Assembly (NCBI RefSeq): GCF_008364625.2
Contig: NZ_CP126604.1
Location: forward strand, 806,001 to 870,000
DNA: 64,000 nucleotides
Direction of reading: 5' to 3'
From: Enterobacter dykesii
GTDB lineage: Bacteria > Pseudomonadota > Gammaproteobacteria > Enterobacterales > Enterobacteriaceae
Shown here: in pieces, positions 1 through 11,294 of the stretch
How the letters are laid out: every line of letters begins with the position of its first letter
Numbering within the stretch: the first letter of the stretch is position 1
Notes under the pieces: generated by a model
What the model saw: only the letters and a program-made list of their open reading frames with translations
The model's database searches: none
What the model was told of the DNA's origin: nothing
Program-made: the position numbers and the translations under genes

Positions 1-954
1 GTTGAGGTGCTGGGGCGGCTACGCCGTTTACTGCACATCCGTGCCGATCTCACCCGTCGCTTTACCGAACTCAAACCCGATGTGTTTGTCGGTATCGATG
101 CACCTGATTTCAACATTACCCTCGAAGGGAATCTGAAAAAGCAGGGCATTAAAACCATTCACTACGTCAGTCCGTCCGTCTGGGCGTGGCGACAGAAACG
201 CGTTTTCAAAATCGGACGGTCCACCAACCTGGTGCTGGCTTTCCTGCCTTTCGAAAAAGCGTTTTACGACAGATTTAATGTTCCGTGCCGTTTTATCGGT
301 CATACCATGGCGGATGCGATGCCATTGGATCCGGATAAAAACGCGGCGCGCGACGCGCTGGGCATCCCGCATGATGTGCACTGTCTGGCACTGCTGCCAG
401 GCAGCCGTGGTGCAGAAGTGGAGATGCTGAGCGCCGATTTCCTCATAACAGCGCAAATTCTTCGCCAGACCTATCCGGATCTTGAAGTGGTTGTTCCGCT
501 GGTGAATGCCAAACGCCGCGAGCAGTTTGAGCGCATCAAAACGGAAGTCGCCCCGGATCTTCACGTCCGTCTTCTGGACGGTAAAGGGCGGGAAGCGATG
601 TATGCGAGCGATGCCGCGCTGCTGGCCTCCGGCACGGCGGCGCTGGAATGCATGCTGGCGAAATGTCCTATGGTGGTCGGTTATCGTATGAAGCCGTTCA
701 CTTTCTGGCTGGCAAAACGTCTGGTGAAAACGGATTATGTCTCCCTGCCAAACCTGCTTGCCGGGCGCGAGCTGGTGAAAGAGCTGCTGCAGGATGAGTG
801 CCAGCCGCAGGCGCTTGCCGATGCACTGCTGCCGCTGCTCGCCAACGGCAAGACCAGCCACCAGATGCACGATACCTTCCGCGAACTGCATCAATTGATC
901 CGCTGTAATGCTGATGAGCAAGCGGCTGATGCGGTGCTGGAGCTAGCAAAATGA
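1..954 (+). CDS. lpxB: Lipid-A-disaccharide synthase, 5' end cut by window edge
   Basis: Glycosyltransferase (GT19) that joins UDP-2,3-diacylglucosamine and lipid X to make the lipid A disaccharide at the inner membrane. The frame is open from base 1. About 317 codons are present and align in memory with E. coli LpxB from about residue 66, so roughly 65 N-terminal residues lie outside the window. Recognisable blocks are [12 protein letters not shown] near the left edge, [10 protein letters not shown], the nucleotide-sugar region [13 protein letters not shown] and the acceptor/donor loop [14 protein letters not shown]. The stop overlaps the rnhB start (ATGA at 951-954), the usual translationally coupled lpxB-rnhB arrangement. 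No start codon can be assigned here. Confidence 0.97.
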   Translation, partial: VEVLGRLRRLLHIRADLTRRFTELKPDVFVGIDAPDFNITLEGNLKKQGIKTIHYVSPSVWAWRQKRVFKIGRSTNLVLAFLPFEKAFYDRFNVPCRFIGHTMADAMPLDPDKNAARDALGIPHDVHCLALLPGSRGAEVEMLSADFLITAQILRQTYPDLEVVVPLVNAKRREQFERIKTEVAPDLHVRLLDGKGREAMYASDAALLASGTAALECMLAKCPMVVGYRMKPFTFWLAKRLVKTDYVSLPNLLAGRELVKELLQDECQPQALADALLPLLANGKTSHQMHDTFRELHQLIRCNADEQAADAVLELAK

Positions 955-1547
955 TGGAATTTGTTTATCCTCACACTCGCCTTGTGGCGGGCGTGGATGA
1001 AGTAGGTCGTGGTCCGTTAGTGGGGGCCGTGGTGACCGCTGCGGTGATCCTCGATCCGGCTCGGCCGATCGTCGGGCTGAACGACTCTAAAAAATTGTCT
1101 GAAAAGCGCCGTCTGGCGCTGTTTAGTGAGATTCAGGAGAAGGCGCTGGCCTGGAGCCTGGGGCGCGCTGAACCGCATGAAATAGACGAGCTGAATATTT
1201 TGCATGCCACGATGCTGGCGATGCAGCGAGCGGTAGCAGGCCTGAAAATTTCCCCGGAATATGTCCTGATTGACGGCAACCGCTGTCCGGCATTGCCCAT
1301 GCCTTCAATGGCGGTCGTAAAAGGCGATAGCCGGGTCGCAGAAATTAGCGCAGCTTCTATTATTGCCAAAGTGACGCGCGACGCCGAAATGGCCGCGCTG
1401 GATCTCACTTACCCTCAGTATGGTTTCGCCCAGCATAAGGGGTATCCCACACCTTTCCATCTGGATAGGCTGGCTGAACATGGCGCAACCGAACACCATC
1501 GGCGCAGTTTTGGCCCGGTGAAACGCGCGCTGGGACGGGTGTCCTGA
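951..1547 (+). CDS. rnhB: Ribonuclease HII
   Basis: Endonuclease that cuts the RNA strand of RNA-DNA hybrids and nicks 5' of single ribonucleotides misplaced in DNA. 198 aa, same length as E. coli RnhB. The metal-binding acidic residues are visible: D16-E17 in GVDEVGRG, D108 in LIDGN and D126 in VKGDSR. The start is the ATG overlapping the lpxB stop; a second ATG follows directly at 954, so one residue is ambiguous. It sits in the lpx-rnhB-dnaE cluster, with 38 bp to dnaE. Nothing unusual. Confidence 0.97.
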   Translation: MMEFVYPHTRLVAGVDEVGRGPLVGAVVTAAVILDPARPIVGLNDSKKLSEKRRLALFSEIQEKALAWSLGRAEPHEIDELNILHATMLAMQRAVAGLKISPEYVLIDGNRCPALPMPSMAVVKGDSRVAEISAASIIAKVTRDAEMAALDLTYPQYGFAQHKGYPTPFHLDRLAEHGATEHHRRSFGPVKRALGRVS

Positions 1548-1585
1548 ATCAATACGCAAGCAATTAAGTAACGCGGAATCTGAAG

Positions 1586-4500
1586 ATGGCTGAACCACGT
1601 TTCGTACACCTGCGGGTGCATAGCGACTACTCCATGATCGATGGACTGGCGAAGACCGGGCCGCTGGTAAAAAAGGCGGCCTCCCTTGGCATGCCCGCGC
1701 TGGCGATCACCGATTTTACCAACCTGTGTGGCCTGGTGAAGTTCTACGGAACGGCGCACGGCGCGGGGATGAAGCCTATCGTCGGCGCAGATTTTCATGT
1801 ACAGAGCGATCTCATCGGCGATGAAATGACGCAAATCTCCGTGTTGGCGATGAACAACACGGGCTATCAAAACCTCACTCTGCTTATCTCAAAAGCCTAT
1901 CAGCGCGGATATGGTGCGCTGGGCCCGTGGATCGACAGGGACTGGCTGGCGGAGCTGAACGAAGGGCTGCTGCTGATCTCTGGCGGCCGCATGGGGGATG
2001 TCGGTAAATGCCTGCTGCGCGGCAATAGCGCGCTGGTGGATCAATGCGTCTCGTTTTATGAAGAGTATTTCCCGGATCGTTATTATCTGGAGTTGATCCG
2101 CACCGGTCGCCAGGACGAAGAGAGCTATCTGCATGCGGCGGTCGCACTTGCGGAAGAACGCGGTCTGCCCGTTGTCGCGACAAACGATGTGCGGTTCCTC
2201 GAGCCGGGAGATTTTGACGCTCACGAAATTCGCGTTGCGATCCACGATGGCTTCACGCTCGACGATCCGAAACGGCCGCGTAATTACTCCGCTCAACAGT
2301 ACATGCGCAGCGAGGAGGAGATGTGTGACCTCTTCTCCGATATCCCCGAAGCGCTGGAAAACAGCGTGGAGATCGCCAGGCGCTGTAACGTTACCGTCCG
2401 CCTCGGCGAATATTTCCTGCCGCAGTTCCCGACGGGTGACATGACCACGGAAGATTTCCTGGTCGTGAAATCTAAAGAAGGTCTGGAAGAGCGTCTGGAA
2501 TTCCTGTTCCCGGATGAGGCCGTTCGCAAAGAGAAGCGGCCGCCGTATGATGAACGCCTGGATATTGAACTCCAGGTTATCAACCAGATGGGCTTCCCGG
2601 GCTACTTCCTGATCGTAATGGAGTTTATCCAGTGGTCGAAGGATAACGGCGTACCGGTCGGACCGGGACGTGGCTCCGGTGCGGGCTCTCTGGTGGCGTA
2701 TGCGCTGAAAATTACCGACCTCGATCCGCTGGAATTCGACCTGCTGTTCGAACGTTTCCTTAACCCGGAACGTGTTTCCATGCCCGACTTTGACGTCGAC
2801 TTCTGCATGGAGAAACGCGACCAGGTGATCGAGCACGTCGCCGATATGTACGGCCGTGATGCGGTATCGCAGATTATTACCTTCGGTACGATGGCGGCGA
2901 AGGCGGTTATCCGCGACGTCGGCCGCGTGCTGGGCCACCCGTACGGGTTTGTCGATCGTATTTCTAAGCTGGTGCCGCCCGATCCGGGCATGACGCTGGC
3001 AAAAGCGTTTGAAGCCGAACCTCAGCTGCCGGAAATCTACGAAGCTGACGAAGAAGTGAAAGCGCTGATCGACATGGCGCGCAAGCTGGAAGGCGTGACG
3101 CGTAACGCCGGTAAGCACGCTGGGGGCGTGGTTATCGCCCCGACCAAAATTACCGATTTTGCGCCGCTCTACTGCGATGAAGCGGGTGAGCATCCGGTTA
3201 CTCAGTTTGATAAGAACGACGTAGAATACGCCGGGCTGGTGAAGTTTGACTTCCTCGGCCTGCGTACGCTGACGATCATCGACTGGGCGCTGAAGATGAT
3301 CAACCCGCGCCGGGAAAAGCAGGGCCTTGAGCCCATAGACATTGCCGCTATCCCGCTGGATGACAAGAAAAGTTTCGACATGCTGCAGCGCTCGGAGACG
3401 ACAGCCGTCTTCCAGCTTGAATCCCGCGGCATGAAAGACCTGATTAAACGTCTGCAGCCCGACTGCTTCGAAGATATGATCGCGCTGGTCGCCCTGTTCC
3501 GTCCGGGCCCACTGCAGTCAGGGATGGTAGATAACTTTATCGACCGTAAGCACGGTCGCGAAGAGATTTCCTATCCGGACGTTCAGTGGCAGCATGAAAG
3601 CCTGAAGCCGGTGCTGGAGCCCACCTACGGCATCATCCTGTACCAGGAACAGGTTATGCAGATCGCCCAGGTGCTTTCCGGTTATACCCTGGGCGGCGCG
3701 GACATGCTGCGTCGTGCAATGGGTAAGAAAAAGCCGGAAGAGATGGCCAAGCAGCGCTCCATCTTTGAAGACGGGGCAAAGAAAAACGGCGTTGACGGCG
3801 AGCTGGCGATGAAAATCTTCGACCTGGTGGAGAAATTCGCCGGGTACGGATTTAACAAATCCCACTCTGCCGCCTATGCTTTGGTGTCGTATCAAACGCT
3901 GTGGCTGAAAGCGCACTATCCTGCTGAGTTTATGGCTGCGGTAATGACGGCCGATATGGACAACACCGAGAAGGTAGTTGGCCTGGTGGACGAGTGCTGG
4001 CGCATGGGGCTTAAGATCCTGCCGCCGGATATTAACTCAGGGCTCTACCACTTCCACGTCAATGACGACGGAGAGATCGTTTACGGGATCGGCGCGATCA
4101 AAGGCGTGGGCGAAGGCCCTATCGAGGCGATCATCGAAGCGCGTAACAACGGCGGGTACTTCCGCGAGCTGTTCGATCTTTGCGCCCGTACCGATACCAA
4201 AAAACTGAACCGTCGCGTGCTGGAAAAACTGATCATGTCCGGCGCGTTTGACAGGCTGGGGCCGCACCGCGCCGCGCTGATGAATTCCCTCGGCGACGCC
4301 CTGAAAGCGGCGGATCAGCACGCAAAAGCGGAAGCCATTGGTCAGGCGGATATGTTCGGGGTGCTGGCGGAAGAGCCAGAGCAGATCGAACAGTCTTATT
4401 CCAACTGCCAGCCGTGGCCAGAACAGGTGGTACTGGATGGGGAGCGTGAGACGTTAGGCTTGTACCTGACGGGACACCCGATCAACCAGTACATCAAAGA

Positions 4501-5068
4501 AATTGAGCGCTATGTCGGCGGCCACAGGCTTAAAGACATGCATCCGACAGAACGTGGTAAAATCACCACGGCTGCGGGGCTCGTGATTGCCGCAAGGGTT
4601 ATGGTCACCAAGCGCGGCAATCGTATCGGCATCTGTACGCTGGATGACCGTTCCGGGCGTCTGGAGGTGATGTTGTTCACCGACGCGCTGGATAAATACC
4701 AGCAATTGCTGGAAAAAGACCGCATACTTATCGTCAGCGGACAGGTCAGCTTTGATGACTTCAGTGGGGGGCTTAAAATGACCGCCCGCGAAGTGATGGA
4801 CATTGACGAAGCCCGGGAAAAATATGCTCGCGGGCTTGCTATCTCGCTGACGGACAGGCAAATTGATGACCAGCTTTTAAACCGACTCCGTCAGTCTCTG
4901 GAACCCCACCGCTCGGGGACAATTCCAGTACATCTCTACTATCAGAGGGCGGATGCACGTGCGCGGTTGCGCTTTGGTGCAACGTGGCGTGTCTCTCCGA
5001 GCGATCGTTTACTGAACGATCTCCGTGGCCTCATTGGTTCGGAGCAGGTGGAACTGGAGTTTGACTAA
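1586..5068 (+). CDS. dnaE: DNA polymerase III subunit alpha
   Basis: Replicative polymerase catalytic subunit (family C), acting in the Pol III core with epsilon and theta. 1160 aa, identical in length to E. coli. The N-terminal PHP domain begins [15 protein letters not shown]. The polymerase active-site aspartates fall exactly at D401 and D403 (PDFDVDFC) and D555 (VKFDFLGL). The internal beta-clamp binding motif QADMF is at residues 920-924, followed by the OB fold and tau-binding C-terminal region. The proofreading partner dnaQ lies 28 kb away at 32880. accA follows after 12 bp, probably on the same transcript. Confidence 0.98.
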   Translation: MAEPRFVHLRVHSDYSMIDGLAKTGPLVKKAASLGMPALAITDFTNLCGLVKFYGTAHGAGMKPIVGADFHVQSDLIGDEMTQISVLAMNNTGYQNLTLLISKAYQRGYGALGPWIDRDWLAELNEGLLLISGGRMGDVGKCLLRGNSALVDQCVSFYEEYFPDRYYLELIRTGRQDEESYLHAAVALAEERGLPVVATNDVRFLEPGDFDAHEIRVAIHDGFTLDDPKRPRNYSAQQYMRSEEEMCDLFSDIPEALENSVEIARRCNVTVRLGEYFLPQFPTGDMTTEDFLVVKSKEGLEERLEFLFPDEAVRKEKRPPYDERLDIELQVINQMGFPGYFLIVMEFIQWSKDNGVPVGPGRGSGAGSLVAYALKITDLDPLEFDLLFERFLNPERVSMPDFDVDFCMEKRDQVIEHVADMYGRDAVSQIITFGTMAAKAVIRDVGRVLGHPYGFVDRISKLVPPDPGMTLAKAFEAEPQLPEIYEADEEVKALIDMARKLEGVTRNAGKHAGGVVIAPTKITDFAPLYCDEAGEHPVTQFDKNDVEYAGLVKFDFLGLRTLTIIDWALKMINPRREKQGLEPIDIAAIPLDDKKSFDMLQRSETTAVFQLESRGMKDLIKRLQPDCFEDMIALVALFRPGPLQSGMVDNFIDRKHGREEISYPDVQWQHESLKPVLEPTYGIILYQEQVMQIAQVLSGYTLGGADMLRRAMGKKKPEEMAKQRSIFEDGAKKNGVDGELAMKIFDLVEKFAGYGFNKSHSAAYALVSYQTLWLKAHYPAEFMAAVMTADMDNTEKVVGLVDECWRMGLKILPPDINSGLYHFHVNDDGEIVYGIGAIKGVGEGPIEAIIEARNNGGYFRELFDLCARTDTKKLNRRVLEKLIMSGAFDRLGPHRAALMNSLGDALKAADQHAKAEAIGQADMFGVLAEEPEQIEQSYSNCQPWPEQVVLDGERETLGLYLTGHPINQYIKEIERYVGGHRLKDMHPTERGKITTAAGLVIAARVMVTKRGNRIGICTLDDRSGRLEVMLFTDALDKYQQLLEKDRILIVSGQVSFDDFSGGLKMTAREVMDIDEAREKYARGLAISLTDRQIDDQLLNRLRQSLEPHRSGTIPVHLYYQRADARARLRFGATWRVSPSDRLLNDLRGLIGSEQVELEFD

Positions 5069-5080
5069 TACAGGAATACT

Positions 5081-6040
5081 ATGAGTCTGAATTTCCTTGA
5101 TTTCGAACAGCCGATTGCTGAGCTGGAAGCGAAAATCGATTCTCTGACAGCGGTAAGCCGTCAGGATGAAAAACTGGATATTAACATCGACGAAGAAGTG
5201 CATCGTCTGCGCGAGAAAAGCGTAGAGCTGACGCGCAAAATCTTTGCCGATCTCGGCGCATGGCAGGTGGCCCAGCTGGCTCGCCATCCACAGCGTCCGT
5301 ACACCCTGGATTATGTCCGCCTGGCGTTTGACGAATTTGACGAACTGGCAGGCGATCGCGCATACGCTGACGATAAAGCTATCGTTGGTGGTATCGCGCG
5401 TCTGGACGGACGCCCGGTGATGATCATTGGTCATCAGAAAGGTCGTGAAACCAAAGAGAAAATCCGTCGTAACTTCGGTATGCCAGCCCCAGAAGGCTAC
5501 CGTAAAGCCCTGCGTCTGATGGAGATGGCTGAGCGTTTCAACATGCCAATCATCACCTTCATCGACACCCCAGGTGCATACCCTGGCGTGGGCGCGGAAG
5601 AGCGCGGTCAGTCTGAAGCCATCGCGCGCAACCTGCGCGAGATGTCTCGTCTGAAGGTGCCGGTCATCTGTACCGTTATCGGTGAGGGTGGTTCCGGCGG
5701 TGCGCTGGCGATCGGCGTGGGTGATAAAGTGAATATGCTGCAGTACAGCACCTATTCCGTTATCTCCCCGGAAGGCTGCGCGTCCATTCTGTGGAAGAGC
5801 GCTGACAAAGCGCCGCTGGCTGCAGAAGCAATGGGTATCATTGCGCCACGCCTGAAAGAGCTTAAGCTGATCGATTCCATCATCCCGGAACCGCTGGGTG
5901 GAGCGCATCGTAAGCCGGAAGTGATGGCGGCTTCTCTGAAAGCGCAGCTGCTGGCCGATCTGGCAGACCTGGACGTGCTGAGCAAAGAAGATCTGCTCAA
6001 CCGCCGTTACCAGCGCCTGATGACCTACGGTTACGCGTAA
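5081..6040 (+). CDS. accA: Acetyl-CoA carboxylase, carboxyltransferase subunit alpha
   Basis: Alpha subunit of the AccA2D2 carboxyltransferase, which moves the carboxyl group from biotin to acetyl-CoA to form malonyl-CoA, the first step of fatty acid synthesis. 319 aa as in E. coli. Characteristic blocks include the glycine-rich oxyanion-hole segment [15 protein letters not shown] around residue 205 and [11 protein letters not shown] downstream. It starts 12 bp after dnaE and ends at a strong intrinsic terminator, so it looks like the last gene of the lpx-dnaE transcription unit. Confidence 0.98.
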   Translation: MSLNFLDFEQPIAELEAKIDSLTAVSRQDEKLDINIDEEVHRLREKSVELTRKIFADLGAWQVAQLARHPQRPYTLDYVRLAFDEFDELAGDRAYADDKAIVGGIARLDGRPVMIIGHQKGRETKEKIRRNFGMPAPEGYRKALRLMEMAERFNMPIITFIDTPGAYPGVGAEERGQSEAIARNLREMSRLKVPVICTVIGEGGSGGALAIGVGDKVNMLQYSTYSVISPEGCASILWKSADKAPLAAEAMGIIAPRLKELKLIDSIIPEPLGGAHRKPEVMAASLKAQLLADLADLDVLSKEDLLNRRYQRLMTYGYA

Positions 6041-6056
6041 GCTTCACAATTATCTG

Positions 6057-6086
6057 AAAAGCCGCACAATGTTGCGGCTTTTTTTA
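6057..6086 (+). terminator. Intrinsic terminator after accA
   Basis: Perfect 10-bp arms AAAAGCCGCA (6057-6066) and TGCGGCTTTT (6073-6082) with a 6-nt loop, followed by a run of T. It separates the accA transcript from ldcC. Confidence 0.9.
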
Positions 6087-6140
6087 TACCTGCGGTTTAG
6101 CCGGACTATGCTTAGCTAATGTTTTTAAAGGAGGAAGCCC

Positions 6141-8273
6141 ATGAATATCATTGCCATTATGGGGCCACACGGCGTCTTTTATAAAGATGAGCCGATTAAG
6201 GAGCTTGAGCACGCCCTGCAGTCGCGCGGGTATCAGCTAATCTGGCCGCACAACAGCGCCGACCTGCTGAAGTTCATCGAGCATAATCCACGTATCTGCG
6301 GCGTGATCTTCGACTGGGATGAATATGACCTCGAACTGTGCAGCGATATCAACAAGCTGAACGAATATCTCCCGCTGTACGCGTTTATTAATACCCACTC
6401 AACCATGGACGTCAGCGCCAATGATATGCGTATGGCGCTGTGGTTCTTTGAATATTCCCTCGGCGTGGCGGAAGATATTGCGACCCGAATTCAGCAATAC
6501 ACGAATGAATATCTCGATAACATCACTCCGCCCTTTACCCGCGCGCTCTTTACCTACGTGAAGGAGGGGAAATATACCTTCTGTACGCCAGGCCATATGG
6601 CGGGGACGGCCTACCAAAAAAGCCCGGTGGGCTGCCTGTTCTATGATTTCTTCGGTGGCAACACGCTGAAAGCGGACGTGTCGATTTCAGTCACCGAACT
6701 AGGCTCTCTGCTGGATCACACCGGCCCGCATCTGGAAGCCGAAGAGTATATCGCCCGCACCTTTGGGGCCGAGCAGAGCTATATGGTGACCAACGGCACC
6801 TCGACCTCGAACAAAATCGTCGGGATGTACGCTGCGCCTGCGGGCAGCACCCTGCTGATTGACCGTAACTGCCATAAGTCGCTGGCTCACCTGCTGATGA
6901 TGAGCGACGTCGTACCGCTCTGGCTGTCGCCCACGCGTAACGCGCTCGGTATTCTTGGCGGCATTCCGCGCCGGGAGTTCACCCACGAAGCCATTGAAAG
7001 CAAGGTCGCGGCAATTCCAGGCGCAAGCTGGCCTGTCCATGCGGTGATCACCAACTCCACCTACGACGGTCTGCTGTACAACACGAACTGGATCAAAAAG
7101 ACGCTTGACGTGCCGTCGATCCACTTCGACTCCGCGTGGGTGCCGTACACCAATTTCCACCCGATTTACGCGGGGAAAAGCGGAATGAGCGGTGAACGCG
7201 TGCCGGGTAAAGTGTTCTTCGAAACGCAGTCGACGCATAAAATGCTGGCGGCGTTTTCCCAGGCTTCGCTTATTCACATCAAAGGCGAGTACGACGAAGA
7301 CACATTCAACGAAGCCTTTATGATGCATACCACCACCTCACCGAGCTACCCGCTGGTGGCCTCCATTGAAACGGCCGCGGCGATGCTGCGCGGCAATCCG
7401 GGCAAACGTCTCATCAATCGTTCGGTGGAACGTGCGCTGCATTTCCGCAAAGAGGTTCAGCGGCTGAAAGATGAAGCCGACGGCTGGTTCTTTGATATCT
7501 GGCAGCCGGAAGAGATTGATGAAGCAGAATGCTGGCCCGTCTCGCCCGGCGAAGACTGGCATGGCTTCCGGGATGCCGATAGCGACCATATGTTCCTCGA
7601 CCCGGTAAAAGTGACGATCCTGACGCCGGGTATGGATGAGCAGGGCATAATGAGCGAGGAAGGTATTCCGGCCGCGCTGGTCGCGAAATTCCTTGATGAA
7701 CGTGGCGTGGTGGTGGAGAAAACCGGTCCCTATAACCTGCTGTTCCTGTTCAGCATTGGGATCGACAAAACCCGGGCGATGGGATTGCTGCGCGGGCTGA
7801 TGGAGTTTAAGCGAGCCTACGATCTCAACCTGCGGGTGAAGAACATACTGCCGGATCTCTACGCGGAGGATCCTGACTTCTATCGTAATATGCGTATTCA
7901 GGATCTGGCCCAGGGGATCCACAGGCTGATCCGTCAGCACGATCTGCCGCGTCTGATGCTTCAGGCGTTCGATGTCTTACCCGAGATGAAATTTACCCCG
8001 CACAAGGCATGGCAGCGCCAGGTGAAAGGGGAGGTCGAAACCGTTGAGCTGGAAAACCTGGTCGGGCGCGTATCGGCCAACATGATCCTGCCTTACCCGC
8101 CGGGCGTTCCGCTCCTGATGCCGGGAGAGATGATTACCGAAGAGAGTCGGGCCGTGCTCGATTTCCTGCTAATGCTCTGTTCGGTAGGGCGCCACTATCC
8201 CGGTTTTGAGACGGATATCCACGGTGCGAAGCGCGACGAGAACGGCGTTTACTGGGTGCGAGTCCTAAAATAA
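6141..8273 (+). CDS. ldcC: Lysine decarboxylase, constitutive type
   Basis: PLP-dependent decarboxylase converting lysine to cadaverine, cytoplasmic; family members form decamers. 710 aa with the expected N-terminal wing domain, PLP fold and C-terminal domain. The PLP lysine is K367 in the STHK motif. Genomic position between accA and yaeR, and no cadB beside it, point to LdcC rather than the acid-induced CadA. A very strong Shine-Dalgarno AAAGGAGGAA ends a few bases before the ATG. It stands alone between the accA terminator and yaeR. Confidence 0.95.
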   Translation: MNIIAIMGPHGVFYKDEPIKELEHALQSRGYQLIWPHNSADLLKFIEHNPRICGVIFDWDEYDLELCSDINKLNEYLPLYAFINTHSTMDVSANDMRMALWFFEYSLGVAEDIATRIQQYTNEYLDNITPPFTRALFTYVKEGKYTFCTPGHMAGTAYQKSPVGCLFYDFFGGNTLKADVSISVTELGSLLDHTGPHLEAEEYIARTFGAEQSYMVTNGTSTSNKIVGMYAAPAGSTLLIDRNCHKSLAHLLMMSDVVPLWLSPTRNALGILGGIPRREFTHEAIESKVAAIPGASWPVHAVITNSTYDGLLYNTNWIKKTLDVPSIHFDSAWVPYTNFHPIYAGKSGMSGERVPGKVFFETQSTHKMLAAFSQASLIHIKGEYDEDTFNEAFMMHTTTSPSYPLVASIETAAAMLRGNPGKRLINRSVERALHFRKEVQRLKDEADGWFFDIWQPEEIDEAECWPVSPGEDWHGFRDADSDHMFLDPVKVTILTPGMDEQGIMSEEGIPAALVAKFLDERGVVVEKTGPYNLLFLFSIGIDKTRAMGLLRGLMEFKRAYDLNLRVKNILPDLYAEDPDFYRNMRIQDLAQGIHRLIRQHDLPRLMLQAFDVLPEMKFTPHKAWQRQVKGEVETVELENLVGRVSANMILPYPPGVPLLMPGEMITEESRAVLDFLLMLCSVGRHYPGFETDIHGAKRDENGVYWVRVLK

Positions 8274-8338
8274 GGGTGACCGCTTGCCAGGCGCGGGTTT
8301 TCGGTTGTAACGTTCAGGCATCATAAAAAGGAGAAGCT

Positions 8339-8728
8339 ATGCTGGGTTTAAAACAGGTTCATCATATTGCGATCATTGCGACCGATTACGCGAAAAGTAA
8401 GGCCTTCTACTGCGACATCCTGGGCTTTACGCTCATGAGCGAGGCCTACCGCGAGGAGCGCGACTCCTGGAAGGGCGACCTGGCGTTAAACGGGCAGTAT
8501 GTGATTGAACTGTTCTCTTTTCCTTTTCCGCCTGCGCGTCCGTCCCGGCCGGAAGCCTGTGGCCTGCGTCATCTTGCCTTCAGCGTCGATGACCTGGATA
8601 GCGCAGTTAAGCATCTGGAAGCGCACGGTGTGACGTGTGAAGCGATCCGCGTCGATCCGTTCACCGACAAGCGCTTTACCTTTTTCAACGATCCGGACGG
8701 CCTGCCGCTGGAGCTTTATCAGCAGTAA
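8339..8728 (+). CDS. yaeR: VOC-superfamily protein YaeR
   Basis: Small glyoxalase/dioxygenase-fold protein of unknown substrate. 129 aa, same length as E. coli YaeR, with two beta-alpha-beta-beta-beta units. The VOC metal-ligand positions can be seen as the N-terminal VHHIAI histidine, the HLAFSVDD histidine and the C-terminal LPLELYQQ glutamate. This suggests a metal-dependent lyase or isomerase of glyoxalase I type, but the reaction is not established. SD AAAGGAG precedes the ATG. It is followed by an intrinsic terminator. Confidence 0.92.
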   Translation: MLGLKQVHHIAIIATDYAKSKAFYCDILGFTLMSEAYREERDSWKGDLALNGQYVIELFSFPFPPARPSRPEACGLRHLAFSVDDLDSAVKHLEAHGVTCEAIRVDPFTDKRFTFFNDPDGLPLELYQQ

Positions 8729-8743
8729 TCTTCGTCCTGTGTG

Positions 8744-8773
8744 ATAATGCCCGCTCAGTTCGGGCATTTTTTA
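8744..8773 (+). terminator. Intrinsic terminator after yaeR
   Basis: Hairpin AATGCCCG / CGGGCATT with loop CTCAGTT, followed by TTTTTT, ending about 14 bp before the tilS start. Confidence 0.88.
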
Positions 8774-8786
8774 TGTGTAATTCCCT

Positions 8787-10076
8787 ATGACCTTACCCGC
8801 TATCGCACAAGCCGTTTCACCGTACCGCCAGCTGCTGGTGGGGTTTAGCGGTGGCCTGGATTCCACCGTGTTGCTGCATCGCCTTAAGCTTTGGCGCGAT
8901 CGGGAACCTGACGTCCAGCTACGGGCGATGCATATTCATCACGGATTAAGTCCTCACGCAGAGGAGTGGGTGGCGCACTGCGAAGCCTTGTGTGCAGCCT
9001 GGTCGATCCCGCTCATCGTTGAGCGCGTTATGCTTGCGGAGGAAGGACTGGGCATCGAGGCGCAGGCACGTAAAGCCCGCTATGCCGCGTTTGCCGGGGC
9101 ATTACGTACTGGAGAAGCGCTGGTCACGGCCCAGCATCTGGACGATCAGTGCGAAACCTTTCTGCTGGCGCTTAAGCGGGGCAGCGGGCCGGCGGGGCTT
9201 TCTGCCATGCCGGCGCGTTCGGCATTTGCCGGCACAACGTTACTGCGCCCGCTGCTTGGCGAGACGCGTGCCTCACTGGAAGCCTGGGCGCGAGAGCATC
9301 AGCTGAGCTGGATCGAAGATGAGAGTAACCAGGATGACGGCTATGATCGTAACTTCCTGCGTCTGCGCGTCCTCCCGCTATTGAGCGAGCGCTGGCCGCA
9401 TTTCGCCGACGCGACGGCAAGAAGCGCCATGCTGTGCGCCGAACAGGAATCGCTGCTGGACGAGCTGTTAAGTGACGAACTCGCTGAACTGATTTCAAAA
9501 GACGGAGCGCTGGCCATTGCACCGCTGACAGCGATGAGTCCGGTGCGTCGCGCCGCGCTGCTACGACGCTGGCTGGCCTCTCATGATGCTACGATGCCGT
9601 CGCGGACAATGCTGAGCCGTATCTGGGACGAAGTCGCTCTGGCGCGGGATGATGCTTCCCCGTGCGTCCAACTGAACGGGTTTGAGGTTAGACGCTATAA
9701 AGGGGAACTCTGGTGGATAAAATCCATGCCCTCGCTGACCAATGTCGTGCTCGACTGGCTTTCTCCTGACGCGCCCCTGATATTGCCCTGTGAGGCAGGA
9801 CGCGTTTCTCTTCTTTCGTCTGGTCATGTGCGGCTGCCGAAGCCCGATGAACCGGTCACCGTGCGCTTTAAGGCTGGCGGCATGCTGCATATCGTCGGGC
9901 GCAACGGGGGCCGGAAGCTGAAGAAAATATGGCAGGAGTGTAACGTGCCGCCGTGGCTGCGCGACACCACGCCGCTGCTGTTCTACGGTGAAGCGCTGAT
10001 TGCTGCTGCAGGGGTGTTCATCACGGAAGAGGGGTGGTCAGAAGAGGGGGCCCGTTTTGAGTGGCAGAAAGCGTAA
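8787..10076 (+). CDS. tilS: tRNA(Ile)-lysidine synthetase
   Basis: ATP-dependent enzyme that attaches lysine to C34 of the CAU-anticodon tRNA-Ile, changing its codon specificity from AUG to AUA; essential in related bacteria. 429 aa. The PP-loop ATP-binding signature SGGLDS is at residues 21-26. The catalytic core HHGLS and [18 protein letters not shown] follow, and the C-terminal domain holds [24 protein letters not shown]. It converges with rof and shares a short hairpin with it. Confidence 0.96.
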   Translation: MTLPAIAQAVSPYRQLLVGFSGGLDSTVLLHRLKLWRDREPDVQLRAMHIHHGLSPHAEEWVAHCEALCAAWSIPLIVERVMLAEEGLGIEAQARKARYAAFAGALRTGEALVTAQHLDDQCETFLLALKRGSGPAGLSAMPARSAFAGTTLLRPLLGETRASLEAWAREHQLSWIEDESNQDDGYDRNFLRLRVLPLLSERWPHFADATARSAMLCAEQESLLDELLSDELAELISKDGALAIAPLTAMSPVRRAALLRRWLASHDATMPSRTMLSRIWDEVALARDDASPCVQLNGFEVRRYKGELWWIKSMPSLTNVVLDWLSPDAPLILPCEAGRVSLLSSGHVRLPKPDEPVTVRFKAGGMLHIVGRNGGRKLKKIWQECNVPPWLRDTTPLLFYGEALIAAAGVFITEEGWSEEGARFEWQKA

Positions 10077-10097
10077 CGGGCAGCCAGGCTGCCCGTT
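10075..10097. terminator. Shared tilS/rof hairpin
   Basis: Perfect inverted repeat AACGGGCAG / CTGCCCGTT with a 5-nt loop, overlapping the tilS stop codon and lying between two convergent genes. It lacks a clear T-run on either side, so termination is inferred from position. Confidence 0.55.
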
Positions 10098-10104
10098 AGT
10101 GTCA

Positions 10105-10365
10105 TCAGGATTCGCTCACCACGACGGTGCCGATTTGCGGGTGGCTGAAGCTGGCTATTTTGTCCAGACGCAGCTCACGCGTCGCACCGGCGTCTTCCAC
10201 TATCAGGTATTCCACATTTTTACGTGAAACCAGATCGCTGGCTTTCGCCTTCAACACTTCGCCATCTTTTAGCTCCAGCGTCAGTAATAAATGATGCTGG
10301 CAGGCGAGTTCGAGGTTGTCATAGTCATCACAATTGATGGGTTGATAAGTATCATTCATCGACAT
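10105..10365 (-). CDS. rof: Rho-binding antiterminator Rof (YaeO)
   Basis: Small protein that binds the primary RNA-binding site of transcription terminator Rho and blocks its loading. 86 aa from this start; a second in-frame ATG at 10359 gives the 84-aa form usually quoted. GGTGAG spaced 5 nt before the first ATG favours the longer form. The acidic N-terminal [12 protein letters not shown] segment and C-terminal [12 protein letters not shown] match E. coli closely. The start overlaps the 3' end of yaeP by 14 nt, so the two are co-transcribed on the minus strand. Confidence 0.93.
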   Translation of the reverse strand: MSMNDTYQPINCDDYDNLELACQHHLLLTLELKDGEVLKAKASDLVSRKNVEYLIVEDAGATRELRLDKIASFSHPQIGTVVVSES

Positions 10366-10552
10366 AATCGCTCACCAGTAAATTCGCCGCAGCATACGCT
10401 GCTTTTTCCCTGACCGACTCTGAAAGGCTCTCATCAGAGGCCACTTCATTAAGCACTTTCAATACACAGCCCAACGCGTCCGGGACATACCCCAGATCTC
10501 CGCTGGCGATTTCCGCATACCGTTTGCGAATTAACTCACAATAATTATTCAC
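10352..10552 (-). CDS. yaeP: UPF0253 family protein YaeP
   Basis: Uncharacterised 66-aa protein, same length as E. coli YaeP, with the conserved N-terminal [21 protein letters not shown]. No signal peptide, membrane segment or catalytic motif is visible; it looks like a small helical cytosolic protein. Its 3' end overlaps rof, which suggests a functional pairing, but no function is known. Confidence 0.9.
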   Translation of the reverse strand: MNNYCELIRKRYAEIASGDLGYVPDALGCVLKVLNEVASDESLSESVREKAAYAAANLLVSDYVDE

Positions 10553-10748
10553 ATCCCCTCCCGCCAGCGCACTGACTTACTGTGAGATATCATTAAGCCT
10601 ACGAAGATAAACTCGGTTTAGCAAGGTGACTATACCATACTCATTTAAGCAATATCAGCGCCTTGATAGCGGTGTATTTATCACCCCAAAACAGCCTTTT
10701 GCCGTGGTTTTCGCTACAATGAGTGCCTGATTCGAATGGAGTTCTCTC

Positions 10749-11294
10749 ATGGCGCTGAAAGCGACAATTTATAAAGCAGTGGTCAATGTGGCCGATCTGG
10801 ATCGCAACCAGTTCCTCGACGCGTCGCTTACGCTGGCACGCCACCCCTCCGAAACCCAGGAGCGCATGATGCTGCGCCTGCTGGCATGGATTAAGTATGC
10901 CGACGAACGTCTGCAATTTACCCGTGGGTTAAGCGCAGAAGACGAGCCTGAAGCCTGGCTGCGCAACGATCATCTGGGTATCGATTTGTGGATAGAACTC
11001 GGCCTGCCGGACGAGCGCAGAATTAAGAAGGCCTGCACCCAGTCCGCTGAAGTGGCCTTATTCGCTTATAATCAGCGCGCTGCGGAGATTTGGTGGCAGC
11101 AAAACAAGAGCAAGTGCGGACAGTTTAAAAATCTCACGGTCTGGTATCTGGATGATGAGCAGCTGGCGCAGCTGAGCGAGTTCGCCAGCCGGACCATGGT
11201 TTTGCAGGCGACGATTCAGGATGGCGCCATCTGGCTCTCTGACTCTAAGAATAATCTGGAAATTCATTTAACAGCGTGGCAACCCGCGTCATGA
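10749..11294 (+). CDS. yaeQ: YaeQ family protein
   Basis: 181 aa, same length as E. coli YaeQ. The fold is described as PD-(D/E)XK nuclease-like, but no nuclease role is established; early reports linked it to RfaH suppression. Conserved blocks are the N-terminal [18 protein letters not shown] and the central [22 protein letters not shown]. Its stop overlaps the arfB start (ATGA at 11291-11294), implying translational coupling. Confidence 0.93.
   Translation: MALKATIYKAVVNVADLDRNQFLDASLTLARHPSETQERMMLRLLAWIKYADERLQFTRGLSAEDEPEAWLRNDHLGIDLWIELGLPDERRIKKACTQSAEVALFAYNQRAAEIWWQQNKSKCGQFKNLTVWYLDDEQLAQLSEFASRTMVLQATIQDGAIWLSDSKNNLEIHLTAWQPAS

Noticed and set aside
1889..3193. 434-codon antisense frame opposite dnaE
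   Set aside because: Shadow of dnaE codon usage; no motif or ribosome-binding site.
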